The notes: generated from the letters alone by a model not told the origin. 64,000 bases of DNA from Pacificoceanicola onchidii (GCF_004804335.1 NZ_SRXY01000011.1:91001-155000), one strand, 5' to 3'; positions 12,001 to 22,871 are shown, numbered from the stretch's first letter. Made by a program: numbers and translations.

Positions 12001-15000
12001 CACATTGCCGATATTGGCAATCGTGTAGGTATAGGTGACCAGCGCATTCCATGTGTCGATCTCGGTGGTCGTCGATTCCTTGACCAGCGTGAAACGCGGA
12101 TCGAGATCCGGCCCCTGCACAAAGACTTCGCCATCATCCGTCGCCGTCGGGAGCGCCGGGTTCAACGGTGTGGCCACACCCGTCGCCACGTTTTCAAAAC
12201 CGGCATAAACGGTGGAGCCATCAGAGCTGGCCGCGTCGATGTCGTCTTGCGTGACGATATAGGTGAACTCACAGCTATCGTCGCTCTCGCCCGGCTCCAA
12301 TTCGCCCACGGTACAATTGACCGGAGAGACCGGCAGGCTGTCGGTGATCAACGTGCTCGCTTGCGTGACATTGCCGGTGTTGGTGACAGTAATCACAAAG
12401 GTCAACGGCTGACCGGGATCGGTAAAGGCGGGCTGACCGGCAAGCGGCGCGGGCAGAATGGCCTTGTCCACCTGAATAGACGAGACCGGCGCGATCAGCG
12501 GCTGATCGTGCATATCGGTGCCCGTGATCGTTTCACCCTGCGGATCGGTCGCCGTGCCGCTGGCCGTGTTGGTCAGAGTCTGCGCGTCAATATCCGCCTG
12601 TGTGACGGTATATGTCCCGGTGCAGAGCAGCGCCTCGCCGGGGGTGAGCACCACATTCGCGGGCGCACTTACGCCGCCAACCGTACAGGTCAAACTCGGG
12701 ATCAGCGGATCAGAAAGCGCCACACCCGAAAGCGTCTGGTTTCCGTCATTGGTTGCGCTGATCTCATAGGTCAGCACATCGCCCACCTGCGCCACACCAC
12801 CCGAAAGCGTTGTCGTCATGGACTTGTCGACGGTCAAAAGCTCGCTCTGATCGGCGGTGATCGTCTCGGCAACACCGGGCGAGCGCACATCCGTCGCCGG
12901 ACCTGACGGCGCATAAACCGTGTTCGCCGTCGCGTTGTTGGTCAGCTCACCGGCGTCCAGATCATCCTGCGAAATGCTATAGGGGAAATCACAAATATGC
13001 GTGGCACCGGGAGCAAACACGGAGCCTTCCGTGGCCGCATCGCCGCGGCAAGCCAGCGTGCCCATCACGTCATCTTCGATGGTGATCGCCGCCGACAACG
13101 CCACGTTGCCGGTGTTCTCGACCGTATAGCGATAGGTAATCACGTCACCCACTGCCGTGTAGGGCAGGTTCGCGGGCAGCGCCTCTTTCATCAAGGTCAG
13201 CGCAGGCTGCGCGTTCACCGGGTAAATCGCATCATCGCTCGGCGATTGCACCGGGCTGCCGTCAAAGCTGCCGGTGGCAAAAACAACGTTGGTGGACGCG
13301 CCCAGATCAATGTCATTCTGCGTGACGGAATGCGTGGCCGAACAGGTCAGCGTATCGCCGGGGGCCATCTCGCCCCCAGGCACAGCCGGACAGACCGGGG
13401 TGACAAGGTTATCAGTCAGCGTGATCGGCGCATCCACCGTCACGTTGCCATCGTTGGTCACAACGATGGTGTAGCTCAGCATGTCACCCACGGTGAAGAA
13501 ACCGGGGTTATCCGTGCTGTCAAAGGTCTTCACGATGGCCAGCGACGGATCCTGCACCGCGTTGATCGTCACGCTATCGGGATCGCTGGCAACCGGGCTG
13601 CCATCAAACACCGTGTCCGCCGTGGCGATGTTGGTCACTTCACCTGCGTCAATATCGTCCTGCGTCGCGGTCCAGTCCTGTTCACAGATCACCTGACCAC
13701 CCGGGGCCAGCGGCGCGGCGGAACAGGTCAGCGTGCCGGTGATCTTGTCATCGTCCACGGTGATCGGCGCGGTGGTGGTCACATTGCCGATGTTGGTCAC
13801 AACGTATTCAAACGTCACGGTGTCGCCCACCGCGTCAAAGCTCGCGGCGCTGGTGGATTTCACGCGCTTTTCAATCCGCAGCGCGGGCTGCTGATCAACG
13901 GTGAAGGTCTCGCTGTCCATGTTGGACTGCACCGTAACCGTCGCCGGATCGCCGGGATTGCGCGGGATCACCGATTGCGTGACCGCCGCCTGCGCCGTGT
14001 TGTTCACCGCGCCATTGTCGAGATCAATCTGCGTCACCTCGTATTCACCGGTACAGGTAAAGGTATCCCCCGGCGCCACGCCGCCAAGCGGCAGCACGGG
14101 GCAATCCACATCCGGGATCAGCGGATCGGTGACGGTGATCTCCGATGTCAGGGTGATGTTGCCGGTGTTGGTAACGACAAAATCATAGGTCAGCACCTGC
14201 CCCACGCTTTCCAGCGTCGCGCCAAAGGTGCTGGTCTTGGCCAGCGAAATGGACGGTACCTGCGCCGGGCCTTCGACGGTTTCGGTGTCGCTTGCACTGA
14301 CCGGCGTGCCAAGCACATCAGACGCGCCGGTGACAGTCACCGTATTGGCAAAGCTGCCCGCGTCCACATCCGCCTGATCGAACGTCTTGGTCACAGAAAG
14401 CGCCGTTATGCCATCGGCACACAGCGTCGTGCTCGCCCCCGGCAACAGGTCGGGCAAGGAGCAGGTGAACGCGGGGTCGGGATCAGTGATCGTCAGCCCG
14501 CTCAACGTGACATTGCCGGTGTTGGTCACGGTGAAGGTATAAACCTCGGTGTCGCCCGAGGCCGCATAGGCCCCATCAGTCGAAACCTTGTCCACGGCAA
14601 CTGACGCGCTTTCCGCCGGGCCGGTCACAACGGCCGTATCGCTCTGCGGCGTCGGCGCGGCCACACCCGCCGGGGCATCTGCGGTGACATTGGCGGTGTT
14701 GGTGATCGAGCCCGCGTCAAAGTCCGGCTGGGTGATGGTGTAGCTGGCGCTGCAACTCGTGTCATCCGTCACCCCCGGCGCAAGGCTCGGGATGGTGCAG
14801 CTGACAGGCGCGCCAAAAAACGGATCGTTCACCGCCACGTTGCTCAGCGTCACGTTCCCGGTGTTGGTCACGGCAAAGGTGAACTCGACCACCTCGCCCA
14901 CGGCGGTAAACGTTGCAGCCGCCTGTTTGTCAAATGTGAAGGAGGCGGCCCGCGCCGGGCCGCTGACAGTTTCGGTGTCGGTGATCGGGCCAAGATCGGT

Positions 15001-18000
15001 CGAAGAGACCGATCCGGTGTTGTCCACCTGCCCCGCATCAATGTCCGCCTGTGTCACCGTATGACTGTAAGTACAGGAGGTGTCCGTCACCCCCGGCGCC
15101 AGTGTTGGGATGAGGCAGGAATAGCCCGGATCCAGCGAATCCGTGACCGTCACGGCGGTCAGCGTCTGCGTTCCCGTGTTTTCGACAGAAAACGTGTATA
15201 TAATAATGTCACCCACAGCGTCGAAGCTGCTGCGGTTTGCGTCCTTCGAGAAGTCCAGCGCCTTGACCGCATCCGCCGGGTCAATCGTCGCCGTGCTGCT
15301 GCTTGTCTGGGTCAGCTGCGATCCCTGCGCCGGAACCGCCACCGCCGTGGCCGTGTTCGGGATGGTCTCCGCATCCACATCATCCTGGGTGACCGTGTAG
15401 CTCTCAGACGGGCAAGAGGCCGTCGCGCCCGGTGCAATCTCGCTAAGCACACAGGACATGGCCGGAATCAGCGGATCGCTCACCGTCACATTGCGCAGCG
15501 TCACGTTGCCTGTGTTCGTCACGCTGAAATCATAGCTCAGGCTCTGACCCACCGTATCAAACTGCGCCGGGCCGCTTTTGGTGAAGGTCATCGCCGGGCT
15601 GGCAACGACCGGAACGCTGGCGCTGCTGGAGTTCGACTGGATCGTCACCGTCGGCCCGCCCCCGGAGAAGGGGAAGCTGGCGGTCGCCGTGTTGTCGACC
15701 TGCCCCGCATCAATCTCGCCTTGCGTCACGCCCACGCGCGTGCCGGTACAGTCAAAGCTGTCGCCGGGGTTCAGCGTGGCGGGCTGCGCCGAACAATCTG
15801 CCGGCCCGGTCAGCGCCGGGTCATTGATGGTGATCGGCTGCGCGGGCAAAAGGATCTGCGTGTCGCCCGTGTTCTCGACGGTAAAGCGATAGGTGATGCT
15901 GTCGCTTGTCGCTGCAACACTGGCCGTGTCCGCGGTTTTGCTCAGGGTGATCTCAGGGGTAAAGACCGGCGCGATCTGCGCGCTGTCCTCGGGAGAAACC
16001 GTCGCCCCGGCGCTCGCCTCCGCAGTGTTCACCACGCGGCCAGCCAGAACATCATCCGAGGTCAGAACATAATTGGCCGTACATTGCACCGAACCGCCCA
16101 CCGCCAGCGGCAAGGCGGCACAGGCAAACGTACCGATCTTGTCGTCGGTGATCGAAATCTGCGTCACCCCGGTCAACGCTTGCGTCAGCGTCACGTTACC
16201 CGTGTTGGTCACGTCAAAGGTATACGTCACCGTCTCGCCCACGGTGAAGTCTTCCGCAGCTACCACAGGCGCGGTTTTCTCCAGGTCCAGCGCCGGGTTC
16301 TGATCCGCTTCAACCGTGACCGTATCGCTGTTGCTGCTCACCGCTTCCGCCGCCGGTCCATCGCCCGTTGCCGCCGCAGAGGCAATGTTGGTGACAGAGC
16401 CGGCGTCCAGATCCGGCTGATCGACCACGTAGTTCACAGAAGTACAGGTCACCGACGCGCCCGGCGCAATTTCCGTCGCCGCACAGGTCACAGTGACCTT
16501 GTCATCCGTCACGCTCGGCCCGTTCAGCGTCACGTTCCCGGTGTTGGTCAGAATGTAGTCATATATAAGAATGTCTCCGACCGCGTCGAAAGTCGTCTCG
16601 GACCCGGCATTCAAACGCTTGTCCAGCGTCAGACCGGTGCTGCGCAGGGCAGGCACGGTGGCATCATCGCTGTCCGAGGCGCTCAGCGCGCCAACCGTCG
16701 CTGTGACCGACGCGGTGTTCGGCACCTCACCCGCATCAATGTCATCCTGATCGACCGTATAGGTCGCCGTACAGGTCACGGACGCACCGGGTGCAACGCC
16801 GCCCGCCGGGCAGCTCGCCCCGCCGGTCAGCGTGTCGCTGATCACGGGTTCCGGCAAGGTCACATCGCCGGTGTTGCTGACCACAAATTCGTATTGCAGC
16901 ACGTCCCCCACCGCATCGTAATTCGCGGTGATCGAGGTTTTGACCAGCGTCAGATCAAGGCTCGGCACCTGCCCCGGCACGCTCTCGCTGTCACTCTCGG
17001 AAAGCGGCGTGCCATCCGGGGCCTCAGCCGTCGCGGTGGCCGTGTTGTCGATGGTATAAACCGGGTTGGCCGCCACCGCGTCCACATCGGCTTGCGTGAC
17101 CGTGTAATCCCCCGAACAGGTAAAATCGTCACCGGGGGCAAGATCGGGCACGGTGCAGCTCAGACCCGGCAGGAGCGGGTCGTCAATCTCCACATCGCTC
17201 AGCGTGACATTGCCATCGTTGCGCACAAGGAAGCTGTAAGGGATCGTGTCGCCCGCCACGCCGAAATCGCTGGCGGTGGTGGATTTGTCAAAGAACAGCA
17301 CCGGGTTCGCCACCGGGCCGGTCAGCGTCACCTCGTCTTCCAACGCGCCAAGCGTGCCGAAGTCCGGCACACCCTCGGCAATCGCGATATTGGTGACAAA
17401 CCCGCGATCCACGTCTTCCTGCGTCGTTGTATAGGTCGCGGTACAGGTGGTGGAATCCGGCGCAGGCGCCCCGCTCGGCTGGTCGAGGATCACCGTATCA
17501 TTACAGGTCACCGCGCCGATCTGGTCATCAAACACCGAAAGCTGCCGGATCGGCACAGACCCGATGTTCGCAACCTCGTAAGAAAAGGTCACAACCTCGC
17601 CGGGCGCGGTGAAACTCGATGCATCAGCGGTCTTTTCCAGCGTATAGCCCGGTGCAACCGTGACAATCGCGGGGTTGGTCAGCGACGGCCCGCGCCGGAA
17701 ATCCCAGTAGTTGTCATTCGGATCATCATCAAAGACCTGCGTCACCGTCTGCCCGGTGGTCAGGATGTTCGACAAAAGCGCCGGGTTGGTCGAGGAGAAC
17801 CAACCGGTGTTGAAGGTGTTGTTGCCAAAACCCGTAGCAAAGCCAAAGCTCTGCGTACCGGCGGTGTTGGTGATCTCCGTCGTTAGCCCGGACCAGCTGC
17901 CCACGTTGAATCCGTTCAGGATCAGGTCGATGTCGTTGTTGTCGAAACCGCCTGGCTGGGTGTCGCCGTCATAGGCGCTGAACCGGATATGCACCTGCGC

Positions 18001-18336
18001 AAGGCCGCCGCCGAAATAGTCGGTACAGCTGGAAAAGCCGCAATCAAGCCCGATCGGATTGTTGATGGTGAACGGGTTGCCCCGGAACGCGGCGGGGGAC
18101 CCGCTGTTCTGAAACCCGCGAAACGCGCCGGTGGGATCGGAGAACTGATAATACAGGTTGCCATTCAGACCTTCGAGGACAATCGCAACACCGCCCGCTT
18201 CGGGATACTCGGCTGGCAACACAATGGAGGTGCCGGGAACCGTTGTTGTGAACGGCGTCGCTTGGGCACTGCCCGCCGCAACGCCAAAACCCAAAGCACA
18301 CAAAACCCGCGCCACGCGCGTCCAGGCTGAAGCCAT
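1..18336 (-). CDS. Giant secreted DUF11-repeat surface protein (3' end outside window)
   Basis: A single minus-strand frame stays open from an ATG at 18336 to the left edge: 6,112 codons with no stop in the window. A GGGGAG Shine-Dalgarno sits about 10 bases before the ATG. Residues 1-26 form a Sec signal peptide ([26 protein letters not shown]). Residues about 27-220 are a Gly/Asn/Phe-rich globular part I do not recognise. About 44 DUF11-type Ig-like units follow (roughly residues 220-5550), with recurring motifs such as VTQDDIDAG and VTNTGN. Around residues 5,592-5,632 an acidic run ([17 protein letters not shown]) resembles thrombospondin type-3 calcium-binding repeats. From about residue 5,892 there is a B-like domain beginning [14 protein letters not shown] and containing [10 protein letters not shown], then a basic tail. 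No LPXTG or RTX motif is visible. Inferred to be an exported adhesin or stalk-like protein; the substrate and the export route beyond Sec are unknown. Confidence 0.88.
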   Translation of the reverse strand, partial: MASAWTRVARVLCALGFGVAAGSAQATPFTTTVPGTSIVLPAEYPEAGGVAIVLEGLNGNLYYQFSDPTGAFRGFQNSGSPAAFRGNPFTINNPIGLDCGFSSCTDYFGGGLAQVHIRFSAYDGDTQPGGFDNNDIDLILNGFNVGSWSGLTTEITNTAGTQSFGFATGFGNNTFNTGWFSSTNPALLSNILTTGQTVTQVFDDDPNDNYWDFRRGPSLTNPAIVTVAPGYTLEKTADASSFTAPGEVVTFSYEVANIGSVPIRQLSVFDDQIGAVTCNDTVILDQPSGAPAPDSTTCTATYTTTQEDVDRGFVTNIAIAEGVPDFGTLGALEDEVTLTGPVANPVLFFDKSTTASDFGVAGDTIPYSFLVRNDGNVTLSDVEIDDPLLPGLSCTVPDLAPGDDFTCSGDYTVTQADVDAVAANPVYTIDNTATATAEAPDGTPLSESDSESVPGQVPSLDLTLVKTSITANYDAVGDVLQYEFVVSNTGDVTLPEPVISDTLTGGASCPAGGVAPGASVTCTATYTVDQDDIDAGEVPNTASVTATVGALSASDSDDATVPALRSTGLTLDKRLNAGSETTFDAVGDILIYDYILTNTGNVTLNGPSVTDDKVTVTCAATEIAPGASVTCTSVNYVVDQPDLDAGSVTNIASAAATGDGPAAEAVSSNSDTVTVEADQNPALDLEKTAPVVAAEDFTVGETVTYTFDVTNTGNVTLTQALTGVTQISITDDKIGTFACAALPLAVGGSVQCTANYVLTSDDVLAGRVVNTAEASAGATVSPEDSAQIAPVFTPEITLSKTADTASVAATSDSITYRFTVENTGDTQILLPAQPITINDPALTGPADCSAQPATLNPGDSFDCTGTRVGVTQGEIDAGQVDNTATASFPFSGGGPTVTIQSNSSSASVPVVASPAMTFTKSGPAQFDTVGQSLSYDFSVTNTGNVTLRNVTVSDPLIPAMSCVLSEIAPGATASCPSESYTVTQDDVDAETIPNTATAVAVPAQGSQLTQTSSSTATIDPADAVKALDFSKDANRSSFDAVGDIIIYTFSVENTGTQTLTAVTVTDSLDPGYSCLIPTLAPGVTDTSCTYSHTVTQADIDAGQVDNTGSVSSTDLGPITDTETVSGPARAASFTFDKQAAATFTAVGEVVEFTFAVTNTGNVTLSNVAVNDPFFGAPVSCTIPSLAPGVTDDTSCSASYTITQPDFDAGSITNTANVTADAPAGVAAPTPQSDTAVVTGPAESASVAVDKVSTDGAYAASGDTEVYTFTVTNTGNVTLSGLTITDPDPAFTCSLPDLLPGASTTLCADGITALSVTKTFDQADVDAGSFANTVTVTGASDVLGTPVSASDTETVEGPAQVPSISLAKTSTFGATLESVGQVLTYDFVVTNTGNITLTSEITVTDPLIPDVDCPVLPLGGVAPGDTFTCTGEYEVTQIDLDNGAVNNTAQAAVTQSVIPRNPGDPATVTVQSNMDSETFTVDQQPALRIEKRVKSTSAASFDAVGDTVTFEYVVTNIGNVTTTAPITVDDDKITGTLTCSAAPLAPGGQVICEQDWTATQDDIDAGEVTNIATADTVFDGSPVASDPDSVTINAVQDPSLAIVKTFDSTDNPGFFTVGDMLSYTIVVTNDGNVTVDAPITLTDNLVTPVCPAVPGGEMAPGDTLTCSATHSVTQNDIDLGASTNVVFATGSFDGSPVQSPSDDAIYPVNAQPALTLMKEALPANLPYTAVGDVITYRYTVENTGNVALSAAITIEDDVMGTLACRGDAATEGSVFAPGATHICDFPYSISQDDLDAGELTNNATANTVYAPSGPATDVRSPGVAETITADQSELLTVDKSMTTTLSGGVAQVGDVLTYEISATNDGNQTLSGVALSDPLIPSLTCTVGGVSAPANVVLTPGEALLCTGTYTVTQADIDAQTLTNTASGTATDPQGETITGTDMHDQPLIAPVSSIQVDKAILPAPLAGQPAFTDPGQPLTFVITVTNTGNVTQASTLITDSLPVSPVNCTVGELEPGESDDSCEFTYIVTQDDIDAASSDGSTVYAGFENVATGVATPLNPALPTATDDGEVFVQGPDLDPRFTLVKESTTTEIDTWNALVTYTYTIANIGNVTLTEEPVITDDRIGTFTCTGMPAGGIAPSEFYSCSATDRVEQSDLDGGAMTNTATAVSSEVPDPASDTLTIPATQTPGISLAKEADVTGDLTAGQVVTYTYTAVNTGNVTLTDVTVSDMHTSASGTQSVTIGGEALSSDINEIGTSSDAAAGNGVWSSMGPGDTVTFTSSYTVTQDDLDAQADITNSASVTGTGPGSSGAATDTADEVVSPILKAPSLVLTKVADDTALSDPVVLGQEIVFTITVENAGNVTLTAPVLTDTLTDANGDALTLTSLPSYTSGDDGDGLLGVDEVWSYEARFAVDQQALDAGGVENSVSATTNDPQGTPVPGTLPTPVEVPIDQAPSLALVKSSVLDDGGDGRADEGDVITYTYVITNTGNVSLFDAGVSETTFGGTGTTPVPAYASGGADLNGNAVMDVAVGGTVTFTATYALTQDDIDAGGVTNQATASADDPEGQPVTDLSGTANDNDTPTETTIGNAPGLEIAKSADDTALSDPVVLGQLITFEITVENTGNVTLSAPVLTDVLTDANGDGLTLSSTPSLTSGDDGDGAFEVGETWVYAASFAVDQQALDAGGIENTVSATATDPQDQEVTDSIDAPVEVPIAQDPSLALLKTAVVNDGGDGRVEAGDTITYTYVITNTGNTTLFDAGVSETTFGGTGTAPVPAYASGGADLDGNAVLDVAVGGTITFTATYTLTQEDVDAGRVSNQATASADDPLGNPVSDLSGTANDNDTPTEATFTEQPDLQVIKTAVESLSTPPVPGDTVSYTITVENTGTVTLNPPALTDTLTTAEGAAQTLSQLPLFTGGDTDGDGFLDVDETWSYTAQATVTQEAIDDGGLSNTVLAQSAGPNGTPASDTSDDGSNPTGDTPTDTPLTRAPDLTLVKASSLDLGADGIAGVGDVITYTYTVENTGNVTLFDTGVSETGFAGAGITPVPVLSSGGADIDGDGDGPDIAVGASAVVFTATYALTQDDIDAGQVENSATATANGPDGTPASDVSGADASSDAPTETPIPTAGGLEVFKTAITTGIQNPAQAGDIVTFVITAENTGNVTLDAVTLSEDFQRRDGTPLSITPVLTSGDGGVAGALEVGETWEYRVSYALTQEDIDAGGVQNQVTVDATDPQDTPVSDVSDDDGTGTDDPTLVTVAGAPEVAVVKALSSGPNPFSAVGDVLTYSFTVTNTGNITITEAIAIDDPLIETQSAITCAAPPLAVGASLTCTGSYAVTQDDLDAGEVVNVADASVTQPVVPENPGDATEVEATATSNPVTVPASQEPALDMAKALSASSAGTYEAVGDTISYDYTVTNSGNVTLAGPFTVDDDRIGTGLACGTGPLAPGGSVTCTHVYTVDQDDLNAGEVTNIATGNTVYDGAPVASDPDSVTVSAIQTPDMSIVKELVSATPDIFDTGTVLAYSFAITNTGNVTIDAPITVDDSLIDTVTCDAPAGGLFEPGASLSCTASYTIVAGDIALGSVINIATANGTFDGAPVVSPADDAIYPVDAQPALTLAKDSDPSDVTYAAAGDVITYSYTLTNNSNAAFDQDVTITDNRFDAPFLCRPASEGVFNVGESFTCMADYTVTQDDLDAGSVTNEALANTVFAPGTANERAVVSNPATKTVQADPAPALALEKVLSDAPAAAAVDDVVEFTLTATNSGNQTISGVTISDPMLPVLTCTVDGVAAPANVSLAPGDALICTGTYAVTQADLDAQSLTNTGSVRGFDPLGGDVTDEDSAEVPLATPAPELTVVKSVTPTPATGQPVFTNVGDTVDFLIAVTNTGNVTVDDITIADDLPVVPASCDAGTLAPGETDALCVVTYTVTQADIDGQAGDGFGSVLNIATATGTSATPDGASVTGTGEETARGPDAAPEVALEKTADVEAVTVAGETITYSYAVTNVGNVTLTTSISVTDDKIDDVSCPALPAGGLAPNGVLTCTAEYVVTQEDVDSGALTNVARAFSDQAILPDTPGGETATLTLPVTAAPALVLEKIPSESTDVTVGTVLTYTYRASNTGNQTLTDVSVSDNHTSASGTVALAVGGDRLATDAAPTGDSSDAAEDAVWDVLRPGDVAEFTATYTVTQEDIDAQVVLSNTASVTATDPDGDTLSDTDTVEVTVDPATPALTAVKVLDDAGLSAPPVAGELAAFDITVENTGNQTLDTVTLIEVLRRNDGTPLALDAAPVLTGGDTGTPGEMAVGEVWTYRASYTLTQEDIDAGGISNNVIARGLSPDDTLAQDTSGSGAPGGTGSEPAVVSIPAMPGIDVAKRVSTPATEVGETLGFTISITNTGNVTLTDVAVSEETLSRFDATEITPAPIPVFTGADMGSGLGTLLPGETATYLVSHTLTQEDVDAGGLSNTAVAIGTPPVGSPLTDSVETPAEQEIPAEPSIALLKDLGAEAPASFDTVATEIPYLFTVTNTGNVTLYGAITIDDPLLSEAGVTPVCEAVPDTGLTPGAALTCTATLSVTQEDIDAGQITNTATASLDEQTSEPSEITITAAQMPELTLDKIAPDMPAAAFVTGAVVEYSFVTTNTGNVTVTEPIEIVDTLIAPADLICETFPEAGLAPGGTYTCTGSYTVTATDVDLGSVTNVAYATDGTTTSPLDDALVPNEGVPSLSVEKVAGVTEFSAVGDVIPYTFIVTNTGTRAFAQPVVVNDTLTGPVTCFTPSTGNPDFIPGETATCTAQITVTQDDLDRGFVVNEAYAETTFGADDTTVLSPPDLVRVDGALTPALTLAKSAAPLPVSGAGHVLTFTVTASNTGNQTLSNVVVRDPLIDGFACAADTLAPGGQLICEGDYTVTQADLDSGALVNVATGRAVDPQGDGVSDEVILPVTLPTPAPGLSLTKTATPSPFGAVGSALTYLFAVENTGNVTLTGLTVTDPLVPGFACTIASLAPGATDLTCSLTTEVTQEMVDDGAQENTASVTGFAPDGSGISDSDSITTAGPAQLSSLEATKVLLPGTVSVAGAPVRFSLSVANTGNVTLDTVVISDVMTDGSGTPVSLDAPFALVSGDDGNGLLDVGETWIYTAERTLTQDDLNAGGLSNQVTVTATDPAGAPVSDISDDGDDTDGNRSDDPTVFAPATAPAVTVIKSVIQSGAMPGDTVIFEIVATNTGNLDLTGITVTDALTRADGTELTAEVTPVALPMTLSPGDQAIWRVSHVLTQDDVDAGGLRNTALVRGTAADDSPVNDLSADDDYADGNTSDDPTEALIAPRPAFEVIKTLTSIGAAAGEPVSFEIAVTNTGTVTLSGISVGDEMTDLAGNDPRTLTAVYVGSDGTPPSSEGTLRPGETATYSATGILTQDDMDAGGVLNSAIATATTPQGGTLVDVSDDDGIGFDDATAGSVVPLPSFDLTKEATRPELLFPTVEQVTFTFTATNTGNVTQGGIQINDDLDAFLAPAVLLSDTYPMEITVAGFGADAGPNAGFDGSGDTALIAGDAVLSPGETGVVTLTVVYSTAPGQPGAPNTAGITSEDMPEPTDAQVTVETTDTDGDGIPDYLEPGDRDNDGVPDWNDYDPTGYLYCEEDGRILTGGLVTVSGGGDSQTGIGTTGAITVVQDGSLGYYQFHVTAPGTYTVTFTDPSAGTPSTTRSPGGPLDVTSLLPENPAALGSPEQGNTGVLADFSEAANPFTQTFVIEAGDPFVINVNIPYMGCNGVNDVVATKTADRRTAVFGETVNYTLTFRNDTLNNYVDARVVDVLPAGIVYTPGSATVNGVAQEPIVQGGRLYWTTDLPAGDTLTVTFAARVTRTGSFGERVNKTWLEHNSGRILSNVATASVSVEPEHVFDCSDVIGKVFHDRNGNGYQDGPGSLPEPIYRDDVLPSGKGGKLAPEPMRPDTTEPGMPHVRLVTPDGTIITTDEFGRYSVPCAALPRDIGSNFQLKLDTRSLPTGYRVTTENPRNIRVTAGKMARLNFGVQLGKLVRIDLTHQAFQTGQAAPLPALDQAIDGLVKQIAKKPSFLRLSYTLAPGESAGQARARLRALEKQIRRAWRGRGTYRLEIERHVVR
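1690..17720 (-). repeat. Array of about 44 DUF11 Ig-like coding repeats
   Basis: The motif encoding V(T/E)NTGN or a close variant recurs about every 330-420 bases from about 17562 down to 1869; I counted 44 occurrences by eye, giving a mean spacing near 365 bases (about 122 residues). Units are diverged rather than identical, and fall into classes: some carry a Cys pair around the VTQ(D/A)DIDAG strand, others carry a DGDGDG-like acidic insert. Class order is itself repeated at larger scale. The array lies wholly inside the giant gene, in frame. Confidence 0.85.
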
Positions 18337-18614
18337 CACCCACACTCTCCCCGTTCAGCGCATGGTTGTCATGCGGTCTGAATGTCATCAAAGATGAATA
18401 CTCTGGATCGAAGCCCCCGCCTATGGGATTTCAGCGCGCAAACTCCCCTGTTGCGGCGCCGCAACGCTTCCTAAAATGTATATAAATCAGTCACGTAATC
18501 CCGAGGCGTGTTGTGGTTTACGTAACCCTGCGCAAAGGTCAGCGCAAGTTTGCGGTTCAGAACCGGGCTTCCGCAACGTCACTTCACAGGATCTCAGCTC
18601 GGAATGAGATCAGC
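18337..18614 (-). promoter_or_regulatory. Leader of the giant gene with a 16-bp perfect palindrome
   Basis: This gap lies between the DeoR-type regulator and the giant gene, both read leftwards. It holds GTTGCGGCGCCGCAAC at 18450-18465, a perfect palindrome about 115 bases before the start codon, and an AT-rich stretch just upstream (18473-18490; minus strand TTTATATACATTTTAGG) that could supply a -10 element. A further small palindrome TTACGTAA lies near 18520. An operator overlapping or just downstream of a promoter is the natural reading, but the cognate regulator is unknown. Confidence 0.4.
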
Positions 18615-19373
18615 CTAAGGGCGCATTTTTTCGGGCTCGGTGGTCAAACCATCCTCGGTCGCAATCCCGTCAAACCGGGACAAATCAGCAAAACGCGCCG
18701 CCCGCACAAGCCCGATTTTTGACCGATCTGCCACCAGGATCCGCCGCTGCGCCCGCGACATGGCTGCCTGTTTCAGCTTTGCCTCGGGAAAGGTCGTGCA
18801 GGTCACACCAAGCCGCGCATCCACCCCCGCCGCCGACAGGAAGGCAAGGTTGATGGCGTAAGCGTCCAGCGTCCGGTCTTCCTCCGCCGGGTAAAACGAC
18901 GCGGTAGGCGCATGGTACTCGCCGCCCAACAACACCAGCCGCACATCCGCCCGCCGCGCCACCGCATCCGCCGTGTTCAGCGCATAGCAGATCACCGTCA
19001 GGTCCATTCCCTCCGGCAGCAGTCCAATGAGGTGCGGCAAGGTGGTGCCGCAATCGACAAACAGCGTCTGCCCCGGCTTCACAAGCGGCAAACAGGCCGC
19101 GCATGCGGCGCGTTTCGCCTCGGCCTGAATCTGCCCGGCCTGCGCAAGCTCATACGGCGCGCGGCGCTGCGCATCGGCGGGCAACATGATGTGACCACCC
19201 AGAAACTGAAACTGCTCCGGGTTTTCGCGCAGATCGCGCCGCACAGTCATTTCCGAGACCTCCAGCAGCGCCGCCGCATCGCGAATATGCAGCGATCCCG
19301 CGGCGTTCAAGGCGCGCTCAAGCTGCAACAAACGGCGGGCTTGTTTCGGGCTGCGGGGATCACTCTGGCTCAT
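18615..19373 (-). CDS. DeoR-family transcriptional repressor of the deoxyribose genes
   Basis: A 252-residue protein with an N-terminal winged helix-turn-helix (IRDAAALLEVSEMTVRRDL, about residues 29-47) and a C-terminal sugar-phosphate-sensing domain of the DeoR type, including VDCGTTLPHL and AINLAFLSAAGVD. I chose the ATG at 19373 (MSQSDPRSP) because the HTH is then spaced as in the family; an upstream in-frame ATG at 19409 adds 12 unlikely residues (MFCYCCDIKLAS). It is divergent from deoC and an aldehyde dehydrogenase, so it most probably represses them and responds to a deoxyribose phosphate. The function of the family is established; the ligand here is inferred from context. Confidence 0.85.
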   Translation of the reverse strand: MSQSDPRSPKQARRLLQLERALNAAGSLHIRDAAALLEVSEMTVRRDLRENPEQFQFLGGHIMLPADAQRRAPYELAQAGQIQAEAKRAACAACLPLVKPGQTLFVDCGTTLPHLIGLLPEGMDLTVICYALNTADAVARRADVRLVLLGGEYHAPTASFYPAEEDRTLDAYAINLAFLSAAGVDARLGVTCTTFPEAKLKQAAMSRAQRRILVADRSKIGLVRAARFADLSRFDGIATEDGLTTEPEKMRP

Positions 19374-19491
19374 ACTCGCAAGCTTAATGTCACAACAATA
19401 ACAAAACAAGTTGCAAAACTAACATTTCAGAGTACCCTGACCAAAACCCCGACTCGCTCGGGGCGCTTTCCCGTGACGAAAAGGCTTTGCC
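19374..19491. promoter_or_regulatory. Divergent deoR/deoC promoter region
   Basis: This 118-base interval must carry both promoters. It contains an A/C-rich tract of ACAA-type repeats (about 19391-19420) typical of direct-repeat DeoR operators, and CCCCGA-CTCGC-TCGGGG (about 19447-19463) as a small inverted repeat near the deoC leader. No clean consensus -35/-10 pair stands out. Confidence 0.35.
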
Positions 19492-20475
19492 ATGTCCCAA
19501 CCCGCCCCCTTACAGGCCACCGAGGCGCACGCCCGCAACGCCGGTCTGCCGCTGGACCTGTCGCTGATCGAAGCGATGCGCGTGAACACCTCCGCCTCCG
19601 AACGCCGCGCCTCGCAGCTTCCCGGCCGCCGCGCGGTCAAAGGTGACGCTCAAAGCGCATGGCTGCTCAAGGCTGTCACCTGCATCGACCTGACCACCCT
19701 CAACGGCGATGACACCGAAGGGCGCGTGCGGCGGCTCTGTGCCAAGGCGATCCAGCCCGTCCGCCCGGACATCCTCGCCGCGCTTGGCATGGCGGACAAG
19801 ACCATCACCACCGGCGCGATCTGTGTCTATCACCGTTTTGTCGCAACGGCCGTCGATGCGCTCAAAGGCACCGGTATTCCCGTTGCCGCCGTCTCGACCG
19901 GCTTCCCGGCGGGCCTGTCGCCCCATGCGACCAAACTCAAAGAGATCGAAGCTTCGGTCAAAGATGGCGCGGAAGAGATCGACATCGTCATCACCCGCGA
20001 ACATGTGCTCACCGGCAACTGGCAGGCGCTTTATGACGAAATGCGCGATTTCCGCGCCGCCTGCGGCGATGCCCACGTCAAGGCGATCCTCGCCACCGGC
20101 GATCTGAAAACCCTGCGCAATGTCGCAAAGGCCAGCATGGTCTGCATGATGGCGGGCGCGGATTTCATCAAGACTTCCACTGGCAAGGAAAGCGTCAACG
20201 CCACCCTGCCCGTCTCGCTCACCATGGTCCGCGCCATTCGCGACTATGAGGCGATGACCGGCACGCGCGTGGGCTACAAACCCGCCGGGGGCGTGTCCAA
20301 AGCCAAAGATGTGCTGACCTATTTCACCCTGATGAAAGAGGAACTGGGCCACGCCTGGCTCCAGCCCGACCTCTTCCGCATCGGTGCCTCGTCCCTTTTG
20401 GGAGACATCGAACGGCAACTCGAACACCGCGTGACCGGCGCCTACTCTGCCGCCCACCGCCACCCGATCGGATAA
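19492..20475 (+). CDS. deoC: Deoxyribose-phosphate aldolase
   Basis: This 327-residue enzyme cleaves 2-deoxyribose-5-phosphate to glyceraldehyde-3-phosphate and acetaldehyde in the cytoplasm. The Schiff-base lysine lies in DFIKTSTGKES (Lys about 227) and the second catalytic lysine in GYKPAGGVS (Lys about 263). An Asp-containing strand, EIDIVI, precedes them. The N-terminus is longer than in E. coli DeoC (259 residues), as is usual for the larger alphaproteobacterial form. The aldehyde dehydrogenase gene starts 4 bases downstream and would remove the acetaldehyde product, so the two form an operon, divergent from the DeoR-type repressor. Confidence 0.93.
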   Translation: MSQPAPLQATEAHARNAGLPLDLSLIEAMRVNTSASERRASQLPGRRAVKGDAQSAWLLKAVTCIDLTTLNGDDTEGRVRRLCAKAIQPVRPDILAALGMADKTITTGAICVYHRFVATAVDALKGTGIPVAAVSTGFPAGLSPHATKLKEIEASVKDGAEEIDIVITREHVLTGNWQALYDEMRDFRAACGDAHVKAILATGDLKTLRNVAKASMVCMMAGADFIKTSTGKESVNATLPVSLTMVRAIRDYEAMTGTRVGYKPAGGVSKAKDVLTYFTLMKEELGHAWLQPDLFRIGASSLLGDIERQLEHRVTGAYSAAHRHPIG

Positions 20476-20479
20476 CCAA

Positions 20480-22843
20480 ATGACAGTCGCGAGCTTTTTC
20501 GACAGCATGGACTACGCCCCGAGCAAAGAAGACGACAAGAGCGCCCGCGCATGGCTGGCCTCTCATGACGGCAGTTTTGGCCATTTCATCGGCGGCGGGT
20601 TCACCGACCCGGCCAAAGGCTTTGACACCGCCGAGCCCGCCACGGGCGCGCGTCTCGCCACCGTGACCCAAGGCACCGCAAAGGACGTGGACAGCGCCGT
20701 CGCCGCCGCGCGCAAAGCGCAAAAAGCCTGGGCCGCCCTGCCCGGCCACGAACGCGCACTCAAACTCTACGCCCTCGCCCGCATGATCCAGCGCAACGCG
20801 CGTATGCTTGCGGTGGTCGAGGCGCTCGACAATGGCAAGCCGATCCGCGAAACCCGCGACATCGACATCCCCCTCGCCGCGCGGCACTTCTATCATCACG
20901 CCGGTTGGGCGCAGCTTCAGGAAAGCCAGTTCCCGGGCATGGATCCCGTCGGCGTCATCGGTCAGGTGATCCCGTGGAACTTCCCTTTCCTCATGCTGGC
21001 GTGGAAAGTTGCGCCCGCATTGGCGCTCGGCAACACTGTCATCCTGAAACCCGCCGAAAACACCCCGCTCACCGCCTTGCTCTTTGCGGAATTGGCGAAG
21101 CAAGCGGGCCTGCCCGAAGGCGTTTTGAACATCGTCACCGGCGACGGCGAGACCGGCGCGCTCATCGCCGCCCATAAGGACATCGACAAGGTCGCCTTCA
21201 CCGGCTCCACTGAAGTGGGGCGCAAAATCCGCGAAGCCACGGCGGGCAGCGGCAAGAGCCTGACGCTGGAACTCGGCGGCAAATCCCCCTTCATCGTCTG
21301 CGAAGATGCCGATCTTGATGCCGCTGTCGAAGGCGTCGTAGATGCGATCTGGTTCAATCAGGGGCAAGTCTGCTGCGCGGGCTCCCGTCTGATCGTTCAG
21401 GAAGGTGTGGCCGAGGACTTCCACGCTCGGCTGACCAAACGCATGAAAACCCTGCGCATCGGAACCTCGCTCGACAAGACCATCGACATGAGCGCCGTCA
21501 TCGACGCGGGCCAGCGCGACCGCATCGCCGGCATGGTGGACGCCGCCGTCGCCGCCGGGGCCACGCTCATCCAATCAGAAGCGGATATGCCCGAAAGCGG
21601 CACATTCTACCCGCCGACCGTGTTGCAAAACGTCCCCATGACCGCCGCCGCTGCCACCGAAGAAATCTTTGGCCCGGTCGCCGTGTCGATGACTTTCCGC
21701 ACGCCGGATGAGGCGATCCAGCTGGCCAATCACTCCCGCTACGGCCTCGCCGCCAGCATCTGGAGCGAAAACGTCAATCTCGCGCTCGATCTCGCAGCAA
21801 AGGTTCAGGCGGGCATCATCTGGGTGAACTGCACCAATGTGATGGACGCCGGCGTGGGGTTTGGCGGCGTCAAGGAAAGCGGTTTTGGCCGCGAAGGCGG
21901 GCGCGAGGGCTGTTTTGACTACCTCAAACCCCGCGCCTTTGCCAAAGCCCCGCTGCGCAAGGAAAGCGCCCCCGCCAAATCCAAGGGCTTTGCCTTTGAA
22001 AGCGTCGACCGCACGCCGAAATTCTACATCGGCGGCAAGCAAGCGCGCCCCGACGGCGGCCATGCCCGGCCCGTGATTGGCGCGAAAGGCGAGATCCTGG
22101 GCGAAGTGGGCGAGGCGAACCGCAAGGACATCCGCAACGCCGTCGAGGCCGCCAAAGGGGCCGCAAGCTGGGGCGGCAAGACCCAGCACAACCGCGCGCA
22201 GATCCTCTATTACATGGCCGAGAACCTCTCGATCCGGGCCGAGGAATTCGCCGAGCGCATCCGCGCACAAACCGGGGTCAAGGCAGACAAGGCCCGCGCC
22301 GAGGTCACGGCCTCTGTTGCGCGCCTGTTCAGCTACGGCGCTTGGGCCGACAAGGTCGAAGGCACGGTGCACATGCCCCCCATGCGCGGGCTGGCCCTCG
22401 CCGTACCTGAGGCCATCGGCATTGCAGGCGTGATCTGCCCACCCGAAGCGCCGCTTCTGGGCCTGATTTCCGCCACCGCCCCGCTCATCGCCACAGGCAA
22501 CCGCGTCATCGCCGTGGCCTCCGAGCCGCATCCGCTCTCGGCGCTGGACTTTTATCAGGTGCTGGAGACCTCCGATCTCCCCGCAGGTGTGCTCAACATC
22601 GTCACCGGCGATGCGGCCTCCCTCGCCTCCGAACTAGCCAAGCACAACGGGGTGGACACGCTCTGGGCCTTTGGCTCGGAGGCGCTTTCGAAAACCGTCG
22701 AAACCCTCTCCACCGGCAACCTCAAGCGCGTCTTCACCGATTACGGCCGCGCCTGGGACTGGACCGCGCCAGAAGCCGAAGGCGAACATTTCCTGCGCCA
22801 CGCGACACAGGTCAAAAACATCTGGGTGCCCTACGGCGAATAG
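20480..22843 (+). CDS. Two-domain aldehyde dehydrogenase of the deoxyribose operon
   Basis: A 787-residue protein made of two aldehyde dehydrogenase modules. The first (about residues 30-490) is complete: the NAD-binding part includes IPWNFPFLM, the Glu motif is LELGGKSPF, and the catalytic cysteine lies in NQGQVCCAGSR (residues 298/299). The second (about 510-780) keeps the fold (LPAGVLNIVTGD) but has no Cys motif, so it is probably structural or regulatory. ATG with GGAT upstream, 4 bases after the deoC stop. The role inferred is oxidation of acetaldehyde released by DeoC. Fused active-plus-degenerate ALDH pairs next to deoC are a known alphaproteobacterial arrangement. Confidence 0.9.
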   Translation: MTVASFFDSMDYAPSKEDDKSARAWLASHDGSFGHFIGGGFTDPAKGFDTAEPATGARLATVTQGTAKDVDSAVAAARKAQKAWAALPGHERALKLYALARMIQRNARMLAVVEALDNGKPIRETRDIDIPLAARHFYHHAGWAQLQESQFPGMDPVGVIGQVIPWNFPFLMLAWKVAPALALGNTVILKPAENTPLTALLFAELAKQAGLPEGVLNIVTGDGETGALIAAHKDIDKVAFTGSTEVGRKIREATAGSGKSLTLELGGKSPFIVCEDADLDAAVEGVVDAIWFNQGQVCCAGSRLIVQEGVAEDFHARLTKRMKTLRIGTSLDKTIDMSAVIDAGQRDRIAGMVDAAVAAGATLIQSEADMPESGTFYPPTVLQNVPMTAAAATEEIFGPVAVSMTFRTPDEAIQLANHSRYGLAASIWSENVNLALDLAAKVQAGIIWVNCTNVMDAGVGFGGVKESGFGREGGREGCFDYLKPRAFAKAPLRKESAPAKSKGFAFESVDRTPKFYIGGKQARPDGGHARPVIGAKGEILGEVGEANRKDIRNAVEAAKGAASWGGKTQHNRAQILYYMAENLSIRAEEFAERIRAQTGVKADKARAEVTASVARLFSYGAWADKVEGTVHMPPMRGLALAVPEAIGIAGVICPPEAPLLGLISATAPLIATGNRVIAVASEPHPLSALDFYQVLETSDLPAGVLNIVTGDAASLASELAKHNGVDTLWAFGSEALSKTVETLSTGNLKRVFTDYGRAWDWTAPEAEGEHFLRHATQVKNIWVPYGE

Positions 22844-22871
22844 GCTCGGATTTTTTTGCTCTTTTTTGCCG

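Noticed and set aside
1690..17720. Possible CRISPR or satellite DNA because of regular repeats
   Set aside because: Units are 330-420 bases, diverged, and coding in one frame with protein-level conservation; there are no short identical repeats with spacers and no cas genes.
10..17886. Very long plus-strand open frames (10-4746, 4987-12906, 12997-14604, 15061-17886)
   Set aside because: They lie in the codon-aligned antisense frame of the giant DUF11 gene, give an Arg/His-rich low-complexity translation with no recognisable domain, lack RBSs, and stay open because the sense strand rarely uses the codons whose complements are stops.
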